Below are positions 1 to 8,017 of a stretch of 64,000 nucleotides of DNA, piece after piece; position 1 is the first letter of the stretch, and each line of letters begins with the position of its first letter. A program made the position numbers and the translations under genes. A model generated the notes under the pieces. It was not told the DNA's origin and did no database searches. It saw only the letters and a program-made list of their open reading frames with translations. Source of the DNA: an uncultured Bacteroides sp. (GTDB lineage: Bacteria; Bacteroidota; Bacteroidia; Bacteroidales; Bacteroidaceae); assembly GCF_937912035.1 (NCBI RefSeq), contig NZ_CALDPF010000035.1:149087-213086 (forward strand), written 5' to 3'.

Positions 1-1
1 T

Positions 2-829
2 CTGACACCAGAAGAAAAAGAACTTGCCAACCAATGTAAATCAGAAAATGGTTTGGGAGTAGATGCAATAAAGTTTGCATTGGCTACCAATGAGAATATA
101 GTACTAACAGTTCAAAAAAAATTTAATCCTGCAGCAATCATGGAATCGTATGTTACGGAACTTCATAATGAAAATTTGGTTTCATGTGCATTAATATTCA
201 TGGCAGCACTTTTATACAGGAATATAATAACGGAAATTCCAATATCAGAAGGAGAATATGAGGTTATGCAATACCAACAATATATACATGAAGTCAGACC
301 AGATATGTTAAAGCTTTATATTGCACTCAATCAGCCCAAGCAAAAAAACGGGAAAAACCTTATTACCGATATAAAAATTGCAGTAGGGGGTAATTCCCCA
401 ATACTTATCAATAACAAAGATTGCTGGTTTGAAAATCATCTGAATGAATACTTACACCAATACTTAGGGGTAAGCAATTTGGAGGAAGCTCATAAGGAAT
501 TGGATATTATCTACGGAAATAAGAAAGTAGGCAATAAAATGATTGACCCCAATCAATCACTCTATATATGGGGAACATATCAGTTACTGCAAAACACCCA
601 TTTAAAATCCACCAAAGAAAGAGTTCCAACAAGACCACAAGCCAATTTAATTGAATCATATCTGAGAGCTATTGAATTGATAGATGCCGATGATGTTACA
701 ACAGATGCCAACAATATAAGAAGTAGATTAAATTCATTCCTTAAAAAATATGATACGGTAGAAGCCCTGTTAGATTACAAAACATTCAAATCATCACCTT
801 ATAATATAGGTGGAACAAAACTCTGGTAA
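2..829 (+). CDS. Hypothetical protein of the mobile element, 5' end outside the window
   Basis: The reading frame is open to the left edge (first codon at 2), so this is the C-terminal part of a longer protein; at least 275 residues are visible. An in-frame TTG at 53 is not a convincing start because coding-like sequence continues upstream of it. The protein is soluble, Lys/Asn/Ile-rich and mixed alpha/beta, with a hydrophobic helix around SCALIFMAALLY but no signal peptide. I do not recognise the family. A hairpin terminator follows 18 bases after the stop, so it is the last gene of its transcript. AT-rich codon use matches the other element genes to about 13 kb. Confidence 0.7.
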   Translation: MTPEEKELANQCKSENGLGVDAIKFALATNENIVLTVQKKFNPAAIMESYVTELHNENLVSCALIFMAALLYRNIITEIPISEGEYEVMQYQQYIHEVRPDMLKLYIALNQPKQKNGKNLITDIKIAVGGNSPILINNKDCWFENHLNEYLHQYLGVSNLEEAHKELDIIYGNKKVGNKMIDPNQSLYIWGTYQLLQNTHLKSTKERVPTRPQANLIESYLRAIELIDADDVTTDANNIRSRLNSFLKKYDTVEALLDYKTFKSSPYNIGGTKLW

Positions 830-847
830 TTAATATTCTCCATATTT

Positions 848-886
848 AAAGGCAGTTCTTACAACGGTAAAGAATTGCCTTTTTCT
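848..886 (+). terminator. Rho-independent terminator after the first gene
   Basis: Arms at 848-860 and 870-882 pair (AAAGGCA/TGCCTTT plus TTCTT/AAGAA, one mismatch) around a short loop and run into five T residues at 881-885. It lies just after the stop codon at 829. Confidence 0.7.
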
Positions 887-975
887 TTGCTATCTTTTTT
901 ACCAATTTCCCATATTCTAATTTTCTACTTTTGCATCGCTTTAAAAAAGAAGTGATGATAATTCTAAAAGTAAAA

Positions 976-1021
976 GGTTGGTAAAAAACTCACTAAAACA
1001 CACAGATATTCTTTACCAACC
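976..1021. repeat. Perfect 10-bp inverted repeat upstream of a promoter
   Basis: GGTTGGTAAA at 976-985 is an exact inverse of TTTACCAACC at 1012-1021, separated by 26 bases. It sits just upstream of the -7-type element at 1040, covering the -33 region, so an operator role for the 1120 operon is an inference; it could also be a terminator remnant. Confidence 0.5.
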
Positions 1022-1039
1022 GACCATATTAGAACATCA

Positions 1040-1047
1040 TATCTTTG
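1040..1047 (+). promoter_or_regulatory. Bacteroidetes -7 element (TATCTTTG) for the 1120 operon
   Basis: TATCTTTG matches TAnnTTTG exactly. No clean TTTG lies 19-20 bases upstream. Expected transcription start is near 1054, giving a leader of about 65 nt before the ATG at 1120. Confidence 0.5.
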
Positions 1048-1119
1048 CAAAGTAATCAGTAACGATAAGGCGCCAAGTTACAGATTACATGAATTAATAA
1101 CATTTTAAATAATTAGATT

Positions 1120-1644
1120 ATGGAAATAAAAATTTTAAAACAAACAGTTGCTGAAAACCAGATTTTAGTTAATAATACTATTGATACAGTATTTGTAACC
1201 AGATTCATAAACGGTATGCTAAGAATCCCAACAGAAATCCGTTTACGATTCAAGACACTCAACAATATACCTGCCATTACAGTTACATTAACTTACAGAG
1301 ATAAAAAAGGTAGATTGATAAAAGAAGAACTTACAACCATTGCAAACGGTGAACTTATCAATGCAGTCATTTCAGCAATGGGCAGTAACTTGAAACCAAT
1401 CCAAGCATTCCAAACTGAAGGTAACAATACAGTAGAGGATACCACGACAAATTTTGAACTGGAAATGTTTGAAAAATTCATGGAATCTTCATATCACTTA
1501 AAGATTGAAGATGATTTCATTAGTTCAAACGGTGACAGATTTCTCCATGCTGTTTTCTCTATCGGATTCCATTATGATATACATTTCTACCTTAAAAGGG
1601 ATAAACACATTGAAGAACTATTGAACAAAGCTCTTACTGCATAA
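1120..1644 (+). CDS. Hypothetical protein, 174 aa
   Basis: An unrecognised soluble protein, first gene of the 1120-3899 set. It starts MEIKILKQTV, about 65 nt downstream of the predicted transcription start. The N-terminal half alternates short beta strands (ITVTLTYRDKKGRLIKEEL), and the C-terminal part has a beta-rich stretch ending in a charged helix. There is no membrane segment, signal peptide or enzyme motif. A 57-bp gap separates it from the next gene. Its neighbours are a second unknown protein and a helicase-like protein, which suggests a role in element maintenance or transfer, but this rests on position alone. Confidence 0.65.
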   Translation: MEIKILKQTVAENQILVNNTIDTVFVTRFINGMLRIPTEIRLRFKTLNNIPAITVTLTYRDKKGRLIKEELTTIANGELINAVISAMGSNLKPIQAFQTEGNNTVEDTTTNFELEMFEKFMESSYHLKIEDDFISSNGDRFLHAVFSIGFHYDIHFYLKRDKHIEELLNKALTA

Positions 1645-1701
1645 TCGAATCCAATTTTGGAGGGAGGGTAAAACCTCTCTCCTATTATAAACCATAATAA
1701 C

Positions 1702-2133
1702 ATGAACATTATACTCCCACCAGCATACAATAATGAATCAGCACATCATCAAGTAAAACAACTGATGAAACAAAAGAAAAATCTGTCAATCCGAGTTGAT
1801 GATACTCCTTGTGCTTGGATAAGCAACTCAGGCATGACAAGGTTAAAATACATGCTAAATACAGCATCTTGGAACTGGGTTATAAATTATCTGGAAACTG
1901 GAAGTTCCGATGATTTCAGAGTTTTTCCATTACAAAAGGAATCATTACCCGATTTCCAGACTACAGTCCTTAAAGAATTGGTTGACAAGAGACATAAAAT
2001 CTACAGAATTCCTTTTCTAAGAGAAACCCAACCATATATAAACCTTATAGCAGTTTTCAAATTCGGGAAAATCTATTTTAGAATCAAATTGACAGACCCT
2101 ATTGTAGAATATCTAAACTCTAACAATATATGA
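1702..2133 (+). CDS. Hypothetical protein, 143 aa
   Basis: A small unrecognised protein whose stop overlaps the start of the helicase-like gene (2130) by four bases (ATGA), so the two are translationally coupled. It begins MNIILPPAYNNE and has no signal peptide or membrane segment. A beta-rich C-terminal part contains NLIAVFKFGKIYFRIKL. Tight coupling suggests it acts with, or in fixed ratio to, the helicase-like protein. No enzymatic motif is visible, so no function is proposed. Confidence 0.65.
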   Translation: MNIILPPAYNNESAHHQVKQLMKQKKNLSIRVDDTPCAWISNSGMTRLKYMLNTASWNWVINYLETGSSDDFRVFPLQKESLPDFQTTVLKELVDKRHKIYRIPFLRETQPYINLIAVFKFGKIYFRIKLTDPIVEYLNSNNI

Positions 2134-3899
2134 ACCACTACATTATCAGTAAAGGACAGAAGCTATCCGATATAATGCCACAAATAGAATCAAACATTAA
2201 TCTTGCCAAGAAATTTCCTGGCATTGGAGCTACCTATCTGGAAATCCATTCTCCCAGACCTTCTATACTGATAGAGCCTAATGTTCCTGTCATTCAAGGC
2301 AAATGTGCAAATTCAGACAAGGACTTTAAAGTGTTCGGAGTTTACGAGGGTGTTTCAGTAGAAAAAATAACCAACTACTTACAAGAGCCAAACAAATACC
2401 ACAAACTGATGACTACACCAGAAAGTTTTCCTAAAATCAAACAGGCTGCCAACAATGCAGGAATAGACCTCTATTCGCATTTCTTTTGCTTAATGGATGA
2501 ATCTCACCTGTTGGTAAAAGACGTAGATTATAGAGATAACATAGTTCTACCTATGAATGATTTTTTCCTTTTCAAACAGAAAGCTCTGGTTTCGGCAACA
2601 CCAATTGCATTCTCAGACCCTCGTTTCAATGCACAAGGTTTCAGAACTGTCACAATTGATGCTGACTATGACTACAAACAGGATATTACAATAATTCATA
2701 CCAATAATACACTGCAAAGCATTCGAGATTATCTGGAACAACATAATGATTCTCCAATATGTTTCTTTATTAATCTTGTTGACTACAGCCATTCATTAAT
2801 AAAAAAGTTGGGAATCCAGAACGAATCATCCATATTCTGTGCGCCTAAAAGTGTACAGAAGCTAAAGAACGAACTTGGATTCAATAATGCTTATGATGAA
2901 TGGGAAACGGACAGAATGAGAAAGTTCAATTTCTTCACAAGCAGGTTTTATAATGCCTTTGACTTGGAAGTTGATTATACCCCACATGTTGTAATGCTTA
3001 CTGATATAAAGGCATCACCATATACCATACTTGATATTAATACGGATTGTGTACAGATTGCAGGTCGTTTCCGTAACGGTTTGTCAACACTTACACATAT
3101 CTACACAACAGACAATAATCTACCAATAATGACTACAGAAGAAATCAGAATACACCAGTTAGCACAGGAACATGCATACAATACAATCAGAACATTATAT
3201 AACAGTGCAGCATCCGAAACAGAAAGGAATGCTTTTGGAGAAGCCATGCGTTCACTTCCATTCAACAGAATGCTATACCCAAATGGAAAGAAAAACTATT
3301 TTGCTATTGATAATGATACCAATGACAAGTTGGTAACAAGCAGTTATCATGACAGCGACAGAATCATATCCCTTTACTATGACTGTTACATGTTCCGCCC
3401 CTCCTGTACAGGATATATCTATCAATTTAAAGACTTTAATCAACTATTACTTCAAGGCTCTAAAATGACAGTCAAAGAAAAGCGCAAGAAAATGGTAGCT
3501 ATACTTTCCGAACTGAAAGAACCGCTATCTGAATTTGATTTGGACTTTATCAATGAAATGAGAAAAGTTGATTTCTTATTAATAGAAGCATACGAACTTT
3601 TAGGTTTGGATTCAATCATAGAAATGAATTATTCACAAAAAAGCATGAACGAAGCTATTATTCTAAAACGGATACAGGGCAATACAACTGTCAAACTGAT
3701 AAAGAACAGTTTCAAGACTGATTACAAATACAAATGCTCACAGATAGTTTCTGAACTGACTAGAATCTTTGAAATGTTGAATATTCATCCTCATAAAAGC
3801 ATTCGTGGGGAAACTATTAATCATTACTTCGATACAGTCCCATGCAGAATCGGGAAAAAACGGGAACGAGGATATTACCTTAGAACAGAGCTATTATAA
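2130..3899 (+). CDS. SF2 helicase/translocase-like protein with degenerate Walker A
   Basis: 589 residues. Helicase landmarks occur in the right order: GIGATY at 31-36 in the Walker A position, DESH at 123-126 (motif II), SATP at 155-158 (motif III) and QIAGRFR at 309-315 (motif VI, Q-x-x-G-R-x-x-R type). The lysine of the usual GxGKT is replaced by alanine, so either ATP is bound in another way or the protein is not a normal ATPase. The last ~200 residues are helical and charged with no known domain. SF2 proteins on mobile elements usually act in replication or DNA processing; that role is inferred. It is coupled to the upstream gene by a 4-bp overlap. A 60-bp palindrome follows the stop. 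Confidence 0.7.
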   Translation: MNHYIISKGQKLSDIMPQIESNINLAKKFPGIGATYLEIHSPRPSILIEPNVPVIQGKCANSDKDFKVFGVYEGVSVEKITNYLQEPNKYHKLMTTPESFPKIKQAANNAGIDLYSHFFCLMDESHLLVKDVDYRDNIVLPMNDFFLFKQKALVSATPIAFSDPRFNAQGFRTVTIDADYDYKQDITIIHTNNTLQSIRDYLEQHNDSPICFFINLVDYSHSLIKKLGIQNESSIFCAPKSVQKLKNELGFNNAYDEWETDRMRKFNFFTSRFYNAFDLEVDYTPHVVMLTDIKASPYTILDINTDCVQIAGRFRNGLSTLTHIYTTDNNLPIMTTEEIRIHQLAQEHAYNTIRTLYNSAASETERNAFGEAMRSLPFNRMLYPNGKKNYFAIDNDTNDKLVTSSYHDSDRIISLYYDCYMFRPSCTGYIYQFKDFNQLLLQGSKMTVKEKRKKMVAILSELKEPLSEFDLDFINEMRKVDFLLIEAYELLGLDSIIEMNYSQKSMNEAIILKRIQGNTTVKLIKNSFKTDYKYKCSQIVSELTRIFEMLNIHPHKSIRGETINHYFDTVPCRIGKKRERGYYLRTELL

Positions 3900-3904
3900 T
3901 TACA

Positions 3905-3963
3905 GGTAGGACAAAAACAAATAAAGTTCTTCTTTTTATACCCCATTACACTTTTGTCCTACC
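3905..3963. repeat. Palindromic element, copy 1
   Basis: Perfect 12-bp arms, GGTAGGACAAAA at 3905-3916 and TTTTGTCCTACC at 3952-3963, flank a 35-base loop. A related copy is at 8018-8078, and similarity extends into the loop (AATAA.GTT, CTTT.TA, CCCC). It follows the helicase-like gene and may serve as a terminator. The conserved loop hints at a mobile or processed element. Confidence 0.6.
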
Positions 3964-4119
3964 ATTACAGAATCATCTGCAACACCGTTAAACCTATCTT
4001 TTATAAGTAGTGAACCCAAGATTAGTTCCCCACATATAAAGTAACTATCTTTATACAACCTCAAACAGATAATCCCACTAACAAGATTACCCATTTACAA
4101 GTCATTCAATATTTCTAAA

Positions 4120-4278
4120 ATGCAGGAATTTACTTATGAACAAATCAGAGAAAAAGCATTAAGACAAGGAGTAAAAGATAACAGAGTTCATATAGGATTA
4201 TGGGCTAATATTAATAACTATCTAAAGACAAGGAGAAAGAAAAATGGAAAAGTTACTACTTATTATATCTCATTGTAG
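4120..4278 (+). CDS. Small basic protein, 52 aa
   Basis: A short frame from ATG 4120 to TAG 4278 encodes MQEFTYEQIREKALRQ... and ends ...VTTYYISL. It is basic and helical, with a cluster KTRRKKNGK near the C-terminus, as might bind nucleic acid. No ribosome-binding site is seen, which is normal here. A near-consensus TATCTTTA lies in the upstream gap. The composition looks like real coding sequence, but length alone does not prove it. The 3964-4119 and 4279-4479 gaps hold nothing else I can identify. Confidence 0.4.
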   Translation: MQEFTYEQIREKALRQGVKDNRVHIGLWANINNYLKTRRKKNGKVTTYYISL

Positions 4279-4479
4279 AAACTGGCTTACTGAAAAGATA
4301 AGATTTAAAGTACAGAGATTGATTTTGTCTAATTTATTGGGTGTGCTTATTCCCTTTTTACCGTGTGCTTAATCACCCCCTCTCTACATTCCTACTACTA
4401 CACTCCTATTAGACCATGCAATCCTCTCACGAGCATTGCAAAGGTAATCTGGATATTTGGAATTAAAAAAAACGATGAT

Positions 4480-4656
4480 ATGTGGATTTACAACAAGCAT
4501 ATATATGGCAAGCTAAGCGAACTAAGGAAAATCAACAGATTAAGTTCTTCTAAAATGAGATTTCTATTAAAGACCAACCAAATCATTCTTATTAACCATA
4601 TTGAGCGATTGCCTTATGACGAAACTACCATTCAAAGAATATACCGTAATGAATAA
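4480..4656 (+). CDS. Possible small protein overlapping the next gene, 58 aa
   Basis: The frame is open from 4363, but the upstream part has unlikely composition. ATG 4480 gives MWIYNKHIYGKLSEL..., a basic helical peptide ending RIYRNE. Its last 41 bases overlap the start of the following gene in another frame. This could be a real coupled small gene or the tail of a decayed one. Low confidence. Confidence 0.25.
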   Translation: MWIYNKHIYGKLSELRKINRLSSSKMRFLLKTNQIILINHIERLPYDETTIQRIYRNE

Positions 4657-5425
4657 TACACTTATTCAGAAACTTGGTTGTGCAGATGTTTACAGAACCT
4701 ATGTGTTACTATTAATAGCAGATAAAAGTACACTGACAACTGATACTACAATAGACCAGCTTGCATCATTTGTTGGGGAATCAAAATCCAACTACAAAGG
4801 TAACAGGAAAACCAAATCATTCAATGACAAGTTAAGAGATACAGGAGAAGTTACCATACAAGAAAAGAACAGTGGCAGAAAGGACAGAACTTGGACTGAT
4901 TATATCTTTTTTCCAGTTACTTATGGAAATTACAGAAGAATCAGCAGGGAGTTTTACGATTCATATAATGATACATTAGATTTGAAACATAGAGGATTCA
5001 TTCTTAAACTGTTCAGTGCAGCAGAACCACACAGTTATACCATTACTTTACCCATGAGAAAACTGGAAAAACTAATTCACATGGGGCATGATACTATTAA
5101 TAAATATATAGACCAGCTAATAGAACTGGACTTATTAGATAAAGTTGGTGATTCAACCATATTAAAAGCCAAAGGTCTGATTATAGACCAGCCAAAAGAT
5201 AAATATGTGGAAGATGTTAAAGCCCGTTTTGAGCACATGATAGCTTATAATGAAAGCAGAGGAAATCCAATTTCAAAGGAGTGCATGATTTATAAGAAGT
5301 GTAAAGAAAAACAATTTGAAGGAATCCAAAACATGCACGCTTTTATGAAATCATTAGAAAGTGGATTAGTTGGCACGAAGCTGGATATAAAAGACGATGA
5401 AGAACTTCAAGATATTATTTTATAA
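4616..5425 (+). CDS. Winged-helix-like protein, possible replication initiator or regulator
   Basis: The ATG at 4616 (MTKLPFKEYTVM) is preferred over an upstream TTG at 4601; ATG 4649 is an alternative. About 269 residues. Two segments look like helix-turn-helix units: an N-terminal one (TTDTTIDQLASFVGESKSNY) and a middle one (PMRKLEKLIHMGHDTINKY followed by LIELDLLDKVGDST), the layout of tandem winged helices in plasmid and phage replication initiators. The C-terminal ~80 residues are helical and charged. There is no membrane segment. The element context fits replication or regulation, but no family was recognised with certainty. Confidence 0.55.
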   Translation: MTKLPFKEYTVMNNTLIQKLGCADVYRTYVLLLIADKSTLTTDTTIDQLASFVGESKSNYKGNRKTKSFNDKLRDTGEVTIQEKNSGRKDRTWTDYIFFPVTYGNYRRISREFYDSYNDTLDLKHRGFILKLFSAAEPHSYTITLPMRKLEKLIHMGHDTINKYIDQLIELDLLDKVGDSTILKAKGLIIDQPKDKYVEDVKARFEHMIAYNESRGNPISKECMIYKKCKEKQFEGIQNMHAFMKSLESGLVGTKLDIKDDEELQDIIL

Positions 5426-5662
5426 ATCAAACTCAAATCCTGTTTCTATATCTAAAGAGTTATATACGAGATACCATACCACTATTTTATCCCCCTCATG
5501 GGCAATTAAGGAAAAAAGAATGCTTTAAAAACTTTCTCTGATAACTGACTGAAAAAGAATGCTTATTAATAAGAGAACTGGCACGATGCACTATTACCAT
5601 AGTTAATGGAATAATTTACTAAACTCCTCACTTCATATAAAGTCTTTTTAGGGAAAAGCACA

Positions 5663-5715
5663 AGAATAGCCTAAGATGCAAACGAAGAAATTCATTTGTG
5701 TTTTAGGCTCGTTCT
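5663..5715 (+). other. Leader hairpin upstream of the DUF3871 gene; otherwise empty 5426-5758 gap
   Basis: Within the 333-bp gap, AGAATAGCCTAA (5663-5674) pairs with TTAGGCTCGTTCT (5703-5715), with one bulged base. CAAA/TTTG inside the loop can extend the stem. It ends 43 bases before the start codon at 5759 and has no U-tract directly after it, so a leader or processing structure is as likely as a terminator. Nothing else is recognisable in the gap; the last 40 bases are A/T-rich with repeated TCAAT. Confidence 0.45.
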
Positions 5716-5758
5716 TATTTAATCAATTCAATCAATAATCATTTAATTCAATTACATT

Positions 5759-6778
5759 ATGAGAAATTTAGTTATTATGCCAGCTATGGCACAGAACCGT
5801 GAGAGAATGAATTTGGGTGAATATGCAGAAGAAGCTACCATTATCATGGATGAGCCAATAAAGCCAACAAATCATTTTATCGAAGCCAACACACAGGAAG
5901 TAACATTGAATCATTTAAAGAATGATTGCATTACTCCAGTGTTCTCTAAAGACAATGAGCTTACAATCAATCATGCTCAGTTTATTGAAACAATACAGGA
6001 TGCAGCACAATCTTTCTTTTGTGGTGAAAAGGTTGAACAAGCCACAATCAGAACAAGCCACATTATTAAGGGAAGAATCCCAGAAGCTATCCATAAACCT
6101 GCCAATCAGCTTTTGGAATCTGACAAGACTATCTACTATGAAAGATGTGCTTTCAGTATTGATGTTCCAACCATTTATGAAACAGTAGGAGAAAATAAAT
6201 TAAATCTTTCTATCGTAGGTGTGAGAGCTTACAACCAGATGAATCTATATTCAAAGAAAGTTCCAGAGTTGTTCCGTCTTGCAATTGGATTCAAAAACCA
6301 AGTCTGCTGTAACATGTGCATATTTACAGACGGTTACAAGGATGATTTGAGAGTAAATGACACTACAGAGCTATATCGTGCAGCACTGGAACTTTTCAGT
6401 AACTACAATCCAGCCAAGCATATTTATCTTATGCAGCAATTAGGTAACACTTCTATGAGTGAACACCAGTTTGCAACAATATTGGGTAAGGCAAGGCTTT
6501 ATCAATGCTTACCAACAGGCTACCAGAAAGCACTACCAAGAATGTTGCTTACTGATACACAGATAAACAGTGTAGCTAAAGCATACATTAATGATGAAAA
6601 CTTTGGCAGCTTTGGGAATGAGCTTAATATGTGGAAATTCTATAATTTATTAACTGGAGCTAATAAGTCAAGCTATATTGATTCATTCTTAGACCGTTCT
6701 CTTAATGCTACAGAAATGGCTTTAGGAATAAATTCAGCTTTACATGGTGATGAGAAATATAAATGGTTCATTGATTAA
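5759..6778 (+). CDS. DUF3871-type protein
   Basis: 339 residues. The pattern NHFIEANT...VTLNHLKNDCITPVFSKDNE...FIE is what I associate with DUF3871, a family found mostly on Bacteroidetes conjugative and mobilisable elements; its function is unknown. No signal peptide, membrane segment or catalytic motif is visible. The C-terminal part (about 230-339) is helical, with an MWKFYNLLTGANKSSYID motif typical of the family. It stands alone between a leader hairpin and its own terminator, so it is probably a single-gene transcript with high expression; a role in element maintenance is only an inference. Confidence 0.75.
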   Translation: MRNLVIMPAMAQNRERMNLGEYAEEATIIMDEPIKPTNHFIEANTQEVTLNHLKNDCITPVFSKDNELTINHAQFIETIQDAAQSFFCGEKVEQATIRTSHIIKGRIPEAIHKPANQLLESDKTIYYERCAFSIDVPTIYETVGENKLNLSIVGVRAYNQMNLYSKKVPELFRLAIGFKNQVCCNMCIFTDGYKDDLRVNDTTELYRAALELFSNYNPAKHIYLMQQLGNTSMSEHQFATILGKARLYQCLPTGYQKALPRMLLTDTQINSVAKAYINDENFGSFGNELNMWKFYNLLTGANKSSYIDSFLDRSLNATEMALGINSALHGDEKYKWFID

Positions 6779-6797
6779 ATGAGCTTTATTGATTGAG

Positions 6798-6830
6798 AGA
6801 AAAGGGCATTCTTAATGAGTGTCCTTTTCT
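6798..6830 (+). terminator. Terminator-like hairpin after DUF3871 gene
   Basis: AGAAAAGGGCA (6798-6808) pairs with TGTCCTTTTCT (6820-6830) with one G-T pair. There is no long U-tract after it, but its position 20 bases after the stop fits a terminator. Confidence 0.55.
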
Positions 6831-6857
6831 TAAATATCAAATAATTAACTATTTATA

Positions 6858-6889
6858 TTTGTAAGTACGCAAATAAGTACATATCTTTG
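6858..6889 (+). promoter_or_regulatory. Consensus promoter with operator-like repeats for yefM-yoeB
   Basis: TTTG at 6858-6861, a 20-base spacer and TATCTTTG at 6882-6889 match the Bacteroidetes promoter. The spacer holds two TAAGTAC repeats (6862-6868 and 6874-6880), 12 bp apart and so on nearly the same helix face. YefM-type antitoxins repress their own promoters, so these are the likely operator. Confidence 0.75.
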
Positions 6890-6910
6890 CATTATAACAA
6901 AGGAGGATTT

Positions 6911-7201
6911 ATGAGAACAGCTAATTACACAGATTTAAGAGCCAACTTGAAAAGCTACATTGATGCAGTAATTGATGATTATGACACTGTAGTTGTCAAT
7001 CGTGGTAATGGCAAAGGAGTAGTAATGATTTCTTTGGATGAATACAATTCTCTAAAAGAAACAGAATACATCATGTCGTCACCAGATACAATGGAAGCAA
7101 TACATAAAGGCGAAGAGGATATTAAGAACGGAAATTCCATATCCCAGAATGAAGGTGAAAGCATAGAGGATTTCTTAAAACGTGTAGCATGTACAGAGTA
7201 A
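6911..7201 (+). CDS. yefM: YefM/Phd-family antitoxin
   Basis: ATG 6911 is chosen over the upstream 6887 because AAGGAGG at 6900-6906 is a rare true Shine-Dalgarno placed correctly for it, and 6887 lies within the promoter element. 96 residues. The N-terminus MRTANYTDLRANLKSYIDAV plus VVVNRGNGKGVVMISLDEYNSL is the Phd/YefM fold that dimerises and binds DNA; the acidic C-terminal tail (about 55-96) would wrap the toxin. The gene overlaps the toxin by 13 bases, the normal order and coupling. It neutralises YoeB and represses the operon; proteolysis of it releases the toxin. Confidence 0.92.
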   Translation: MRTANYTDLRANLKSYIDAVIDDYDTVVVNRGNGKGVVMISLDEYNSLKETEYIMSSPDTMEAIHKGEEDIKNGNSISQNEGESIEDFLKRVACTE

Positions 7202-7464
7202 CATTATCAGAACAGGCGAGGAAAGAATATCTATACTTTACCCAAAGCGGAAACAAAGCAATATTGAATAAAATCAAAAACTTATTGGAAGATATTGCCG
7301 CACATCCCTACACAGGAATAGGAAAGCCAGAACCGCTTAAATATGAACTTGCTGGAAAATGGTCAAGAAGAATCAATGCAGAGCATAGAATCGTTTACTC
7401 TGTACATGATGATACAATAGAGGTTTATATATTCTCTATGAGATACCATTACACCAAGAAATAA
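7189..7464 (+). CDS. yoeB: YoeB-family ribosome-dependent mRNA interferase toxin
   Basis: 91 residues, close to the family's usual 84-90. GKPEPLKY, WSRRI, EHRIVY and the terminal RYHY all match E. coli YoeB. The catalytic set is complete: E48, R67, H87 and Y88 correspond to E46, R65, H83 and Y84. The protein cleaves mRNA in the ribosomal A site when free of antitoxin. The start lies inside the antitoxin gene and a terminator follows 23 bases after the stop, giving a compact two-gene operon. On this element it probably stabilises inheritance or responds to stress or phage. Intact, so presumably active. Confidence 0.93.
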   Translation: MYRVTLSEQARKEYLYFTQSGNKAILNKIKNLLEDIAAHPYTGIGKPEPLKYELAGKWSRRINAEHRIVYSVHDDTIEVYIFSMRYHYTKK

Positions 7465-7487
7465 GTAACATATTATTAATATTGAAG

Positions 7488-7520
7488 AAAGGACAGCTAT
7501 TAAGTTAGTTGTCCTTTTTT
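7488..7520 (+). terminator. Terminator of the toxin-antitoxin operon
   Basis: AAAGGACA (7488-7495) pairs with TGTCCTTT (7510-7517), with CTA/TAG pairing inside, followed by a run of T residues to 7520. Confidence 0.75.
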
Positions 7521-7551
7521 ATTTCTACTAACCCAATTAAACATTACAATT

Positions 7552-7998
7552 ATGAACATAGATTATAAAGTAGGAGAAGTGAAATTATCATATAAGCCTA
7601 AAAATATCAGTAAATATAAAGTAACCTGTTCAGAGGATGCATATAAATATCTACTTTCTACATATAAGAAAGGAACTATATGCTACAAGGAATATTTCAA
7701 AGTCTTGTTTCTTAATCAAGCCAACCAAGTTTTAGGATATAATCTTATATCTGGAGGAGGAATAACAGAAACTACAGCAGATGTAAGACTGATTTTTCAA
7801 GCTGCATTACTTACTAATTCCGTAGCTTTAATTCTGGCACATAATCATCCAAGTGGAAACTTAAAGCCAAGACCAGAGGATATAAGACTTACTAAACAAG
7901 TAAGGGATGCAGCCCAGCTTATGAGAATAAAAGTCTTAGACCATATCATCCTTACTGATGCAGAATACTACAGTTTTGCAGATGAAGGAATGCTGTAA
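7552..7998 (+). CDS. Short RadC-like JAB/MPN-domain protein
   Basis: 148 residues, consisting only of the JAB domain without the helix-hairpin-helix part of full RadC (about 220). The metal-site motif HNHPSG is at 97-102 and the JAMM aspartate at 110. The motif normally has PS between these; here the serine is arginine (KPRPED), a change in a residue used in JAMM catalysis. Short RadC proteins are very common on Bacteroidetes conjugative elements; their biochemical role is unsettled. The gene is alone between the TA terminator and a palindromic element. Confidence 0.85.
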   Translation: MNIDYKVGEVKLSYKPKNISKYKVTCSEDAYKYLLSTYKKGTICYKEYFKVLFLNQANQVLGYNLISGGGITETTADVRLIFQAALLTNSVALILAHNHPSGNLKPRPEDIRLTKQVRDAAQLMRIKVLDHIILTDAEYYSFADEGML

Positions 7999-8017
7999 CA
8001 TATAAACTCTAAACTAC

